Notes: a model not told the origin generated them from the letters alone. A DNA stretch of 64,000 nt from Chenopodium formosanum (GCA_024500155.1 CM044880.1:9138501-9202500); one strand, 5' to 3'. Numbered from the stretch's first letter, positions 1 through 11,775 are shown. Translations and numbers: made by a program.

Positions 1-131
1 TTAGTAATGATCAAGACAACAAATTCCAAGAAAATTGGGGGGAGAATTCAATAAAAAGTTTCAGTATATCTTCAGTATCTTATTTCCAATATTTCAGGAC
101 TTGATTTTAATAGATTTTGACATTTTTGTAG

Positions 132-1998
132 GAGATGAAAATCCATCTATGAGTTGGCAAACAAGGTTGAAAATTGCTTTAGGTGCAGCGAAAGGGTTGA
201 CATATCTTCATGAGGAATGTATGTTACTTAGTAGACCTTAACTTCTTGTTTTATTTTAAGGATGTTGATTCCTTTTCATCATGGACATTAGATGAGTAAA
301 AATTGATGTTTGCCTTAAAAAATGTGTCTTCAGGTTATCCAAAAATCATTCACCGAGATATCAAGGCAGCGAATATACTTACTGATGACGAGTTTAATGC
401 TAAGGTCCAACTTTCTTGCTAGCTGATTAATGAACTGAAATTTTTATTTAACTCTCCTGGTCTTTACTTTTGACAGCTTCAAAATGTTATGTTCATCCTG
501 TGTGATTATAGTAATTTTATTATGTTTTTCGTTTTTTATGTTAGCTGTTTAACAATCCTAAGAACTCACCATACTATAAATATATGCTCTTTTAGTCTGT
601 ACAAATGTTGACTGAGCTCTGAGTTTCTGCTGCCAAACGATCCAAACTGTCCTGTTCTTTTAGTCCAGAGATAATGAACCACAATTTCTTCCTGCTGTAA
701 TTGCATATCAATAGTTCCTTCTGAAGTTTTTATTTTTTCTGCTAGAAATTAACTTCAGATTACTTGGGATAGAGCATCCTTGCTTCAACACCACACCGTA
801 TCATCATAATATACAATGCACCACTTTCTATACTATCAGTCTAAAAATAAGTCAGTACTCGGTATTAAATTTGATTTTCCCTATCATCAGCACATACACC
901 AATTTATGCATCTTCTCCCTAATCATCAGTCTACCCTTCACAGCAATCCAAAGCGCGAACCTGTGCATAGGGACTGTCAATCTGTACTAATCTGATCCTA
1001 TTAATAAGCAACAATAATCGGATTTTTATTGCATCTGACTCACTTTATATGCAGCATACACAACCTTTTTTTTTTTTTTTTGGCACTGATGCGAAATTGC
1101 ATGTTCATCCTCTATCCAGGTTGCAGACTTTGGACTTGCAAAATTTTTCTTAGACACATATACTCATGTCTCAACTAGAGTTGTTGGAACTTTTGGGTAA
1201 AATTGATACTTCACCAATTAATTTTTATCTGTTCATGTTGCACTCATACATGTTAAGAATAAAATCAGCTAATATTATTGTAATTTGTAGTTACTTAGCG
1301 CCAGAGTATGCTGCAAGTGGGAAACTTACTGAAAAATCAGATGTATTTTCCTTTGGAGTTGTGCTTCTGGAATTGATTACAGGACGTAGACCTGTTGACA
1401 GATTCCGTCGCTTTCAGGATGATGGCATGGTCGAATGGGTGAGGTTATCATGAATCTTATGCAGCCTTTAAGAATTTCTTTCAGTACGATCTTTTATAGT
1501 TTTATGGCTTACAGACACTCGTAAACCTGTTTGTCCATGTTGAACTTGTAGGCTAGGCCCTTGCTTCAACAAGCCCTAGAAGGTGGAAGCTTTAGTGACG
1601 TCGTTGATCCAAGATTAGAAGTATACAATCCCTATGAGATGGCACAAATGATTGCTTGTGCAGCAGCATGTGTTCGCATCTCTGCAAGACAACGGCCTCA
1701 AATGAGTCAGGTACATGTTGCATATCTTTAATCATGTTGGATTGTTACAATGTGACAACTAATTTCATACGTTTTTTTTATAAACCTTGTACTTATATTT
1801 GATCTGTTTATTTGGTTGATGCAGGTATTACAAACTCTTCAAGGGAACTTATCAGCTGATGATCTTCTGAAAGAAAGCACAACAGATAATGATATGTTCA
1901 ACAAAATTTCTGACGACGGCTCTAGTAGCCAGCATAAGGAGGATTTACATAAACTTGGGAAGTTAGCTCTACAATCAAGCCATACTCAAAAGTACTGA
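132..1998 (+). CDS. PERK-like receptor protein kinase, 3' half (partial, 6 exons seen)
   Basis: Exons by GT-AG borders are about 132-218, 334-404, 1120-1196, 1291-1438, 1552-1710 and 1825-1998 (TGA). They encode the second half of a Ser/Thr kinase domain. In order: helix E (AAKGLTYLHEEC), the catalytic loop HRDIKAANIL, the DFG motif in VADFGLAKF, an activation segment ending GTFGYLAPEYA, then SDVFSFGVVLLELITGRRPVD and a short Ser-rich tail. The wording closely fits the proline-rich extensin-like receptor kinases (PERK), plasma-membrane kinases proposed to sense cell-wall state. The ATP-binding lobe, transmembrane segment and extracellular part lie left of the window. The catalytic loop reads ILTDD where most family members have ILLDD. 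Kinase assignment is firm; PERK subgroup is inference. Confidence 0.85.
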
Positions 1999-2619
1999 TA
2001 AGTTCAGTGCTAGCACCAGCGAGCTCGTATCTACCTCGAGTACTGAAAACCAACCAGATACCCTGGAGTTATAGAAATTGAATACTAAGAAACAGGAATG
2101 ATAAAATTTCTGTTGAATGAATGAATTTACCTTTGGATTTTATCAAGTACAGAAGTACTCCAAGACCAAATTATTAAAGACTAAAACATTTTTGCTTTCT
2201 AAATTGTATAACACTATTTTGTTTTCTTAATCTCTTTGAACATGTGAAAAGTGTCATAGAATGAACTACTATTTCTATTCAGAGTTCCTGTTTTCTCAAG
2301 TTCTTCATCAACAATGATTAAATAAAAAGTAATGAGAGGTAAGGGTAGGAAATTGTACGGATTTATTATTTTCCTTTTTTATTTAATAAATTGATGAATA
2401 TGATGACATCGTAGAAGAGCTTAATTTGTCTGAACTTAATTAACTTTATTTTATTTGAAATAAAGTTTAAAAAGTCGCACCAAATAAACCTTGTGTTAAT
2501 ATAATATAATAATTTTAGGATCACTTTTTGTATTAGAGATACGGGGGAGATAATTGCCTTAACTAGCACCCTAGACATAAACGAATAAATGATACATTAT
2601 TAAATTCAACCTCGAGCTC
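1999..2619. other. AT-rich 3' flank of the kinase gene
   Basis: AT-rich sequence after the kinase stop codon, presumably its 3' UTR and spacer. An AATAAA hexamer occurs near 2322. I see no other gene. Confidence 0.4.
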
Positions 2620-2877
2620 TGACAAATTAGGGAGAAGAGAGAATGAATAGCTTTTGTATTGCTTGATTATTATTCATCAATAGGTTGAGTATTTATACAA
2701 AACCTAAGCTCATAAGATAGGAAACAATCTTCCTAAAAGATATACGTCTAACCATAAACCCTAAAGATATATTCTCAAAATAATATCTTAACATAAATAT
2801 CCTAATTAAATATATCATTATCTTAAATGATATTTACAGAAAATATATCACACATATATTTTCCGATATCTCTAACA
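2620..2877 (-). mobile_element. Solo LTR, 258 bp, Copia-like
   Basis: Bounded by TG at 2620 and CA at 2877 and flanked by the perfect 5-bp duplication AGCTC (2615-2619 and 2878-2882). Read on the minus strand it begins TGTTAGAGATATC, carries a TATA-like GTATAAATACT (2698-2688) and ends TTTGTCA. No coding region or primer-binding site follows, so this is a solo LTR left by recombination between two LTRs. The TGTTAG start resembles that of the Copia element at 47029. Confidence 0.8.
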
Positions 2878-2984
2878 AGCTCCATATCCATTTACAAAGT
2901 TCTCCCCAATTATTTTAAGGGTAAGTTTACTATTGCAAGTCTTGAGCAAAGTCTCAACATGAGTCTTGCTTAGAGCTGTCAATT

Positions 2985-4150
2985 CGGATAAACGGGTCGG
3001 GTTTGGGTCAGGTAAGAGTGGGTCGGGTCAATTCAGATTAATTCCATAACCTATGCGGGTCGGGTTTGGGTTGGGTCATGCTTGAGTGGGGTCACGTCGG
3101 GTCATACTTCTTATCGGGTTTGGGTCGGGTTTATGTCGGGTTAATAACAGATCAGGTTACATTCGGGTCTGGTGAACAATAGGTCGGGTTTAATTCGGGT
3201 TTTCACGGGTTAAAACGGATTAGGGTAATTCTCGGGTTCGAGTCGAGTTCAGTTCAAGTAAATAATTTGCGGATTAGAATCAGGTCGGTTCATTCTCGGG
3301 TTTGAGTCAGGTTCGATTCAAGTCAATAATTTGCGGATTATAATCAGGTCGAGTCAATTTAAAGTCGGGTCATTCTCGGGTTCAAGTCGAGTTCGGTTAA
3401 AGTCAATAATTTGCGATTTATAATCAGGTTGGGTCATTTCCAAGTCGGGTTATTCTCGGATTCAAGTCGGGTTATGTTCGAGCCAATAATTTGCAGGTTA
3501 CAATCAAGTCGGGTCATTTCCAAGTCAGGTCATATTCGGGTTCAACTAATTATAAATAGATAATTATCATTTTTATCAAGCTAATTATTTCCTTTGACTA
3601 TAATATATATGGCAATATACTAGGGAAGTATAGTTTATAATTTAGGAAGATAATTATCTCCTTTGACCATACAACAAATATATACTATATTTAACTCTTA
3701 AATTTGAGGATGATGCTCCTTTCTTTTGATAGCCTAGACCGACTTGGTCTCCCAAGACAGAATGCTTTGATCAACAATATTAAGGTGGCATGGTCTAAAT
3801 TGCATTTAAGGTGATTTGAAATCGGGTCAGTAACAATTTGGGTTGAATTTAGGTCAGGTAAATAACAAGTCGTGTTAATTTCGAGTCGGGCTAGTAACAG
3901 ATCGTGTTGATTTTTAGGTTGGATAAGTAATAGGTATTGTAAAATTCGGGTCAATAACAAGTCAAGTTGTATTTGGGTCAGGTCAATAACAAGTCGAGTT
4001 GATTTCAGGTCGGGTTTGTAACAGGTTGGTTTAAATTAAGAACGGGTTAGGATCGGGTCGGGTTGAATTCAGGTCAGGTTAGTAACATGTCGGGTTAAAT
4101 TCGGGTTTTGATGGGTTAAAACGGGAGTGGGTCAATTTCCGTTCAAGTCG
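2985..4150 (+). repeat. Degenerate GGGTCGGGT / TCGGGTTAATTC minisatellite field
   Basis: Over 1.1 kb the words GGGTCGGGT, TCGGGTTAA, GGGTCATTCTCGGG and CAATAATTTGCGG recur dozens of times with imperfect spacing. The + strand is rich in G and T in these words. No sensible ORF crosses it. It directly abuts the 325-bp satellite to the right. Confidence 0.8.
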
Positions 4151-4840
4151 GGTTATGTGCAAGTTAATTAAATTGGCCGTTGTAAACCGGTAAATTGGTG
4201 CAAGTTGTAAACCGGAAAAATTGGTTCAAGTTGTAAACCGGTAAATTGGTCGTTTAAAAGCAAATTGAATGGTTCCACACACCCAATTGGACTCCCAGGG
4301 GGAATTAGGGACCATGGTAAACATTTCGGCAATTTTTATTTCTAGGCGAAAAAAAGTCAAAAATTTCCAAAATTGAAGGCTAATGTTCACGTTTTTTGAG
4401 AAATTTTGGAGGTTTTCAGGCCCGGTGTCTAAAAGTCTTGAAATACTATGGAATAAATCTCGGGGTCATATCATGCCGTTTGGAACCATATATGATCATT
4501 ATTTGTTGTCATAAATGTTCGTGGTAGGCTTGAATGAATGAAATCGGTGCAAATTGTATACCGGTAAATTGGACGTTTAAAGGCAAATTGGATGGTTCCA
4601 CCCACCCAATTGGACTCCTGGAGAATATTAGGGACCATGGTAAACATTTTGGCAATTTTTATTTCCTGGCGAAAAAAATCAAAAAATTCAAAATTAAAGG
4701 CTAATATCCACGCTTTTTAAGTAATTTTGGAGGTTTCGAGACCCGGTGTCGAAAAGCCTTAAGAACTAGGGGATACATCTCGTGTTTATATAATGCCATT
4801 TGGAATCGTATATGGTCATTATATGTTGTAATAAATGTTC

Positions 4841-6126
4841 TGAAATGAATGGTGTTATTCGAACAAGTGTATTATTCTGATAGCGGGTTCAGAATTATTA
4901 GAAAGCTAATATATTCAGTAAGGTCAAGTGATCGGAATGTCTGGGTGGAGGCCGCTTCCGATTAGTAATATTAATATAATTAATATTACATCTTAATCTT
5001 GACAGAACCCTTTGGGTCACACCCAAGCAAAATATACGAACCGACTCGACGAATTAATTCGGAAGAAATTAATTCGTCGCCCGAGTGTTAAATATTTAGA
5101 CGTCGGAAATTCGAGCTTAGAGCGTCGGAAGTCGAGTCAAAAATAATAAAAAGACGAGACGACAAATTAGTAATAAATCAACAATGACCATAATACCCCT
5201 AGCATCGGAATCCCGAGTGCTAGGGGATTAGCCGAGCTAGCAGCCCGCACCATGTGCGAGACATGCTAGCAAGGTGTGGCTAGCATCCCGCGCCATGTGC
5301 GAGGCATGCTAGCACAGCACGACCAGCAGCCCGCAAGCAGTGCGTGGCGTGCTGGCGTGCGCTGCTGCTAGCAGCCCGCACATGTGCGTGGCTAGCTAGC
5401 AGCGCCCTCGGCATCAGCAGCCCGCACTGATGTGCGTGGGCGTGCTGGGCCGAGCTGGCAGCAGCTAGCAGCCCGTACGGTGCGAGGCTAGCTGGGTCGT
5501 GGGCCTAGGTCGGGTAGAAAGGGGAAGCTAGTAAGTATGCTTGCTTTTTGGTGTGGACAAGTGTCACAAGGTGAGGAAGGAGTGGGGAGCAAGTATGGTC
5601 CCCTCCTCTCCAAGTGGTCCATACTCCTTTTTACATATGACTAGGACACTTGTTGATTTATTACTTGCTTATATATTTAATTTAACTTTAAATTAATTTG
5701 TGGAATTTCATGAATCCCACATTGATGGGATAGAAATTCCCACTCATACTTTCCTCTATAAATACCAACCTTGGGATTTGGAGTAAAGTGCTTGAGTGGG
5801 AGTTAGAAAGAGCATTCCATATTTTGGAAAAACTCTTAAACTCCATTAACACTTGGGTTTTGGTCGGACCTTGCTAATTCCAAAGTAACGGACCTAAAAA
5901 GTCGTGTTCGTCCTTTGTGGGTAGATACCGTTGGAGGCACGGCATTTGCGGTGCCATGGCTTTCAAGTAAGAGCCCGTTTTGAGAGGGCGAAGCTCGGTT
6001 CAAGGGTATGATTCGTTCTTCTTTTTCTTGTGTTTATTTATTTATGCTTTATGGTTTTATTAATTATGAGTGGTTCCTTGGGTCGGGGTTGTTTCCGCGG
6101 TGAGTCGGACTCACCAAACCCCAACA
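4841..6126 (+). mobile_element. Solo LTR, 1286 bp, inserted in the satellite
   Basis: Begins TGAAATGAATGG and ends ACCCCAACA, with the 5-bp duplication TGTTC on both sides (4836-4840 and 6127-6131). Removing it restores the satellite period: 1608 bp between anchors minus 1291 gives 317. A TATA box (TCTATAAATA) lies at 5755-5764, followed by about 360 bp that would be R-U5. No internal domain is present, so this is a solo LTR. The superfamily, Gypsy or Copia, cannot be settled from the LTR alone. Confidence 0.88.
5226..5500 (+). repeat. GC-rich tandem hairpin units inside the solo LTR
   Basis: The core CAGCCCGCA ... TGTGCGAGGCATGCTAG (with variants) is repeated about five times. Each unit holds complementary arms (CTAGCA/TGCTAG and CGCAC/GTGCG), so each can fold into a hairpin. 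It lies upstream of the LTR TATA box, where LTR enhancers usually sit. It is the most GC-rich stretch for several kilobases. An enhancer role is inference. Confidence 0.7.
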
Positions 6127-8589
6127 TGTTCGTGGTAGGCTTGAGTTAATGAAATCGGTGCAAGTTGTAAACTGGTAAATTGGCCGTTTAATGGCAAATT
6201 GGATGGTTCCACCCATCTAATTGACCTCCCGAAGGATATTAGGGACCATGATAAACATTTCGGCAATTTTTATTTTCGGGCAAAAAATTGTCAAAAAATT
6301 CCAAAATTTAAGTCTAAGATCCATGCTTGTTGAGAAATTTTGGATATTTCGAGGCCCGGTGTCGAAAAGCCTTTAAATTTTAGGATTACATCTCGGGGTC
6401 ATATAATGTCATTTGGAACCATATACGATTTTTATATATTGTCATACATGTTCGTGGTAAGCTTGAATTAATGAAATAGGTGCAAGTTGTAAACCGGTAA
6501 ATAGGTCGTTTAAAGGCAAATTGGATGGTTGCACCCACACAATTGGAATCTCAGAGAGTATTAGGGACCATGGTAAACATTTCAGCAATTTTTATTTACG
6601 GGCGAAAAAAGTAAAAAAAAAAATTAAAAATTGAAGGCTAATATCCACGTTTTTTGAGAAATTTTGGAATCTTCGAGGCTCGGTGTCTAAAAATCTCGAA
6701 ATTCAAGGGAATATATCTCAAGGTCATATAATTTCGTTTGGAACCATATGTGATCATTATTTGTTGTCATAAATGTTCGTTGTAGGCTGAGTTAATGAAA
6801 TTAGTGCAAGTTGTAAACCGTAAATTGGTCGTTTTAAGGCAAATTGGATGGTTAGTTCCACCCACCTAATTGGACCCCCAGAGGGTATTAGGGAACACGG
6901 TAAATATTTCGGCAATTTTTATTTCTGAACGTACAAAATTCAAAAAATTCCTAATTTGAAGGCTAATATCCATGCTTTTTGAGAAATTTGGAGGGTTTTG
7001 GGGCTAGGTGTCGAAATGAAATGAGATTTTATTAGATACACCTCATAGTCATATATAATGACGTTTGAAACCATAAATGACCTTTATATGTTGTCATGAA
7101 TATTCGTGGTAGGGTTGAGTTGATGAAATAAGTGTAAGTTGTAAACCTGTAAATTGACCGTTAAAATGCAAATTGGATGGTCCCACCTACCTGATTGGAC
7201 TACTGGAGGGTAATAGGAACCATGGTAAACATTTCAGGCTTATTTTTGAGCGAAAAACAGTCAAAAAAATAAAAAAAAATTGAAGGCTTTTTGAGAAATT
7301 TTTATTTTAGGATGGTTCCACCTACCTAAACCCATGGTAACCACGCTTTTTGAGAAATTTTTGAGGTTTCGGGGCCTGGTGTCGAAAAGCTTTGAGAGTT
7401 TAGGGGATATATCTTGAGGTCATATAAGAATATTTTAAACCATAAATGAACATTATATGTTGTCATAAATGTTCGTGGTAGGCAAATTGTAAACCGGTAA
7501 ATTCACCATTTAAAGGCAAATTGGATGTTTTCACCCACCTAATTGGACTCCCGGTGGGTATTAGGGACCATGGTAATTTGGTAAACCATTCGGAAATTTT
7601 TTATTTACGGGCAAAAAAAAGTCAAAAAAATCCAAAATTTAAGGCTAATATCTACGCTTTTTTAGAAATTTTTGAGGTTTCGAGGGCCGGTGTCGAAATT
7701 CTTTTAGATTTTAGGGGATGCATCTTGGGGTCATATTATGCCGTTTGGAACCATAAATGATCATTATATGTTGTCATAAATGTTCGTGGTAGGCTTGAGT
7801 TAATGAAATCGGTGTAAGTTATAAACCGGTAAATTGGTCGTTTAAAGGCAAATTGGATGGTTCCACCCATCCAATTGGATTCCCGGATGGTATTAGGGAC
7901 CAAGGTAAACATTTCGGCAATTTTTATTAGCAGCCGAAAAAATGTCAAAAAATTCCAAAATTGAAGGCTAATATCCACACTTTTTGAGAAATTTTGGAGG
8001 TTTCAGGGCCCAGTGTCAAAGTCCTTAAATTCTAAGGAATATATCTCGGGGTCATATAATGTCATTTGGAACCATATATGATCATTATTTGTTGTTATAG
8101 ATGTTCGTGGTAGGCTTGAGTTAATGAAATTGGTGCAAGTTGTAAACTGGTAAATTGTTCGTTTAGAGGCAAATTGGTGGTTTCACCCACCCAATTGGAA
8201 TATCGGAGGGTATTAAGGATCATGGTAAATATTTCGGAAATTTTTATTTTTTGGGCGAAAAAAAGTTAAAAAAAAATCCGAAATTGAAGGGTTTTTAGAA
8301 TTTTTTTAGGTTTCAGGGCCCAGTGTCGAAAAGTTGTGAGATTTTGAGAGATATATCTCGGGGTCATATAAAACTGTTTTAAACCATAAATGTTCGTAGT
8401 AGGCTTGAGTTAATTAAATTGGTACAAGTTGTAAACCACTAAATTGGTCGTTTAAAGGCAAATAAGATGGTTCCACTCACCTAATTGGTCTCCCAGACGG
8501 TATTAGGGACCATGGTAAACATTTCGGCAATTTTTATTTTTGGGCGAAATAAAAGTCAAAAAAATTCCAAAATTATTAATCATTATGCA

Positions 8590-8592
<3 letters not shown>

Positions 8593-8685
<93 letters not shown>
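8593..8685. repeat. (TA)n microsatellite, about 93 bp
   Basis: An uninterrupted TA dinucleotide run that terminates the satellite array. Predicted Ile-Tyr ORFs on both strands here are artefacts of it. Confidence 0.98.
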
Positions 8686-8687
<2 letters not shown>

Positions 8688-8799
8688 ACAAATGAGTCTT
8701 GGGATAATGTATGAATCTGGAGAAAGTCTTGTATAAATTTAAATAATAAAAAATTAGTGGAAAGTTGATGTGACAGATAGAGTCTGGAGAATAAGCCTT

Positions 8800-9260
8800 G
8801 GTTTAGATATCCGAAATATCATAAACTGATATCCGAATCCAATTTGAAAATTTCGGATATCTTATATCCAAAATCATTTGGATCGCTTCGAATATCCATT
8901 ATTCAATATTAATTAAAATTGATTATGATTATTTTCTTATTATATTAATTTTATTGCTTTTTAATCGCTAAGTTGTATAATCTATTTTAACAAAATAAAA
9001 GAAAATATATTAAGAATATTATAATGAGTTAATAACAAAGGGTCAGTTTCATATGGACATTTAAAAAATTTATAACTTCATATATTTCACTATTTTAGCC
9101 TTTATTTTTTCTGATATCGATTTAGATATCTAATATCCAATCGAAACATTTGGATATGTTTCAAATAAAGGATAACCAAAATCTTGAAAATCAGTATCCA
9201 AATCTGCATTTAATATCCAATTCAAAATAAAACTCAGATCGGATAACTAATAATATGGAT
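8800..9260. repeat. Degenerate GGATATCCGAA-type repeat
   Basis: Words such as GATATCCGAA, TTTGGATAT, ATATCCAA and TCGGATA recur irregularly on both strands. It is comparable in style to the GGGTCGGGT field further left. No gene is seen. Confidence 0.5.
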
Positions 9261-9382
9261 CGATTGCGGGTTGAATTGACAGATAGTTTTGTAGCCGTCT
9301 AGTTGTGAGTTGAGAAAATCATTAGGAATTCTCATTTCTTAGGTACATAATAGACTATGTAACAGAAATAGCTAACCAAAAT

Positions 9383-9547
9383 TATTACAAGTATGCTTTT
9401 TGAAAAAATTTAGTGGGAATAATTTCATTATATTTCATGATACATAGGGTTAAAAAGAATCTCTCACTTACCATTACAAGTATGCTTTTTGAAAAAATTT
9501 AGTGGGTATAATTTCATTATATTTCATGATACATAGGGTTAAAAAAA
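9383..9547 (+). repeat. Direct tandem duplication, 90-bp period
   Basis: A segment starting ATTACAAGTATGCTTTTTG occurs at 9383 and again at 9473 with about one substitution (GGGAATAAT against GGGTATAAT), so it is a recent duplication. It lies about 330 bp upstream of the first sulfotransferase gene. Confidence 0.9.
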
Positions 9548-9873
9548 AAAATCAATAAAATTGTTTTCAAGTGGGAGTTTATAATTTATTTCCATCAAAG
9601 CAACAACGTACTCCTTCACTATCATCGATCATTATTCATCTCTATTAATTGCTGTCCAATTAAAGATATCGTACCTAACGTTATCCTTCATGTCCCACCT
9701 TCAAATTTACCAATAAATGGTAAGTGTACAATAATGTTAGCTCTTAGTAAATGCAAGACTTGTTATTTAATATGTACACCACTTCCTTAAGTTCCTTTCA
9801 TTGTGATTTTCATGTTTTCTTGATCTTTCTTTATCTCTTCTACTTTTACTCCATATCATTTTAGTGAGCAATA

Positions 9874-10839
9874 ATGAACTCCTCTAGCCTCATACACGTA
9901 CCGAAAACGGAAGCCGAGCTAACACATCTAAAGAGCTCCCTCCCACAAGAGATATGGTTCAATGGCAACCCAATGTACCTATACCAAGGGTTTTGGACTC
10001 AAAAGTTGGAATCCTTGGTTGCTTTTCAAAACCATTTTGAAGCTCATGATGCTGATATCTTTGTTACAAGTGCTCGAAAAGCCGGTACAACTTGGCTCAA
10101 AGCGCTTGTGTATGCCATTTGCAACCGCGCAAATCACCCACCTTTAGAAAGCCCCTTACTCGTTCATAACCCTCATGAGTTAGTCCCTCAGTTAGAGTCC
10201 AACACCTACTTTCGTTCGAAGTGTCCGGATCTTAGTAGTGTTAAGTCTCCTAGACTTTTCGGCACCCATGTTCCTTATCCTTCATTGCCTAGTTCGATCA
10301 AGAACACTAATTGCAAAATCATTTACATTTCTAGAAACCCATTCGACACCTTGGTGTCATCATTTTTGTTTTATCAAAATGTGGATGATAATAAGACTCT
10401 AAAACCAGAGTTATTGGGTCAATATTTTGATATGTTTTGTGAGGGGAGAATTCCGTTTGGTCCTTTTGAGGATCATGTGTTGGGATACTGGAAGCAGAGC
10501 TTAGAGCGGCCACATAAGGTGTTGTTTATTAAGTACGAAGATTTGAAGGCGGATCCTAAACCTCACTTAAAGAAAGTGGCGGAGTTTGTAGGATGCCCGT
10601 TTTCGAAAGAAGAAGAGATGGGAGGTGTTATTGATGGTATTGTCAAGTTGTGTAGCTTAGAGAAGCTAAAAGACGTCGCAACGTCGAAAAAGAGTGGTAG
10701 GGTTTATTCTTCAACTCAAAATGAGAAGTTCTTCCGAAAAGGGGTTGTTGGAGATTGGGTTAATTATTTGAGTCCATCTATGGTTGAGAGACTTGAGAAG
10801 CTCATGCAAGAGAAATTTAGTGGTTCTGGCCTAATGTAA
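9874..10839 (+). CDS. Cytosolic sulfotransferase (SOT), copy 1
   Basis: Intronless 321-residue ORF, the usual length and structure for plant cytosolic sulfotransferases. These move a sulfonate from PAPS to hydroxyl groups of small molecules such as flavonols, steroids or hormones. Visible motifs: the 5'-phosphosulfate loop GTTWLKAL (71-78) with Lys69 before it; catalytic-type His132 in RLFGTHVPY; the 3'-phosphate site with Arg154 and Ser162 in SRNPFDTLVSS; and RKGVVGDW (288-295), which closes over PAP. The loop is usually entered by a Pro-Lys-Ser/Thr, but here it reads Arg-Lys-Ala. The first ATG of the frame follows a leader free of in-frame ATGs. A close paralogue lies 2.3 kb downstream in the same direction. 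The acceptor substrate cannot be told from sequence. Confidence 0.95.
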   Translation: MNSSSLIHVPKTEAELTHLKSSLPQEIWFNGNPMYLYQGFWTQKLESLVAFQNHFEAHDADIFVTSARKAGTTWLKALVYAICNRANHPPLESPLLVHNPHELVPQLESNTYFRSKCPDLSSVKSPRLFGTHVPYPSLPSSIKNTNCKIIYISRNPFDTLVSSFLFYQNVDDNKTLKPELLGQYFDMFCEGRIPFGPFEDHVLGYWKQSLERPHKVLFIKYEDLKADPKPHLKKVAEFVGCPFSKEEEMGGVIDGIVKLCSLEKLKDVATSKKSGRVYSSTQNEKFFRKGVVGDWVNYLSPSMVERLEKLMQEKFSGSGLM

Positions 10840-10961
10840 GATTGCTTGTTTTTATTTCCTCTGTTATAAATGAATTATTGTTTGTTTTAGTCCTACATGT
10901 CTCTAAGAAATAGTCCCTAGAATCCTCTTTCATTAAAACTCTTTATAAATTAAAGTTAAAT

Positions 10962-11387
10962 CATCTCCAATGGTGAGACTCAAATTTGAGTATTAAAATA
11001 CAAAATGAGTTGTTTTTTTACCTTCAATGGTACCGTACTTACTTCTCAATTTCGCAACTCATGTGAAGCCTAATTTCCCGATGGTGAAACTCTCTAAAAT
11101 ATAAAAATGTCACTTTCAATTTATAGCTCACCAAATTCATTTCTTTTTTTAATTTCAAATATTATAAGATTAAAAAAAAGGTAAAACTTAAATAAAATTA
11201 CAAAATATATTAGAATATTGACAAGGGACCCACACTTTTTGTCAAATGAGACTCAATGTTGAGTATCTAAACTTAGCAACTTTCTTTTGGAGTTGCTAAA
11301 TTTAGATACCAACTTATTGGTATACATTGCAAAAAATACTCTCTCTCTCTCCTAAAAATACTCACTTGAGTTTCACCATTAAAAAGG
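10962..11387. mobile_element. MITE with about 30-bp imperfect TIRs
   Basis: The left end TCTCCAATGGTGAGACTCAA is matched by the inverse of the right end, which reads TTTTTAATGGTGAAACTCAA on the minus strand. The interior is AT-rich and noncoding. The ends resemble hAT-type MITEs. No target duplication is certain. Confidence 0.55.
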
Positions 11388-11429
11388 GTCTAAAAAAGAT
11401 TGTTGATCTGAGGCAATTTTTTAAAGGAC

Positions 11430-11620
11430 GTAAGGATTGATGGCAATGGGTCTAGGACTTGACCTATACCCTGTTAGACTCGACCCTTATCATAGGGTTT
11501 GGGTCCTAAAATTTTAGACCCAACGAAACTGGATGGATCGGATTTGAATTTAACTTTAATGGATAGGGTTTGAATCCGAGTCTAAAAGGTTTAGACCCAT
11601 ATGATTTGGGTTTCTCATAT
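11430..11620. repeat. Degenerate GGGTTTAGACCC-type repeat
   Basis: Words such as TTTAGACCCA, GGGTTTGAATC and GGGTCTA recur here and again at about 12165-12270. This is low-complexity, polymorphic-looking sequence without coding sense. Confidence 0.45.
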
Positions 11621-11775
11621 TATAGAATCTTGATGATGAAATAGATGACGAAATGGAATTTAATAGTGCTATCATATGAAATGCAGGACTTAATGCACCA
11701 AAGAAGACTTGCTGCATGCTACAACTTTGTTTTTAAGAATTTTTTCTATTTAAAATATGTGGATTGTTTATGAAC

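Larger units (their letters stand above)
4195..8592 (+). repeat. Satellite array, about ten monomers of about 325 bp
   Basis: The anchor CAAATTGGATGGTTCC (with variants) recurs near 4261, 4582, 6190, 6517, 6840, 7168, 7518, 7849, 8170 and 8460. Spacing is about 290-350 bp, mostly 320-331, once the inserted LTR at 4841-6126 is subtracted. Each unit contains, in order, AAGTTGTAAACCGGTAAATTGG, the anchor, TTAGGGACCATGGTAAACAT, GGCAATTTTTATTT, a CCGGTGTCGAAAAG block, and TGTTCGTGGTAGGCTTGAG. Short ORFs inside are shared by chance of the repeat and are not genes. The array ends in a (TA)n run. Confidence 0.9.

Noticed and set aside
7521..8530. 60-80 codon ORFs in the satellite
   Set aside because: They arise from one monomer frame and shift or stop in neighbouring monomers, so they are not conserved across the array.
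4161..8592. CRISPR-like array
   Set aside because: The repeat is about 325 bp with no unique spacers, in plant DNA. It is a tandem satellite.
8485..8691. ORFs of repeating Ile-Tyr on both strands
   Set aside because: They are translations of the (TA)n microsatellite.
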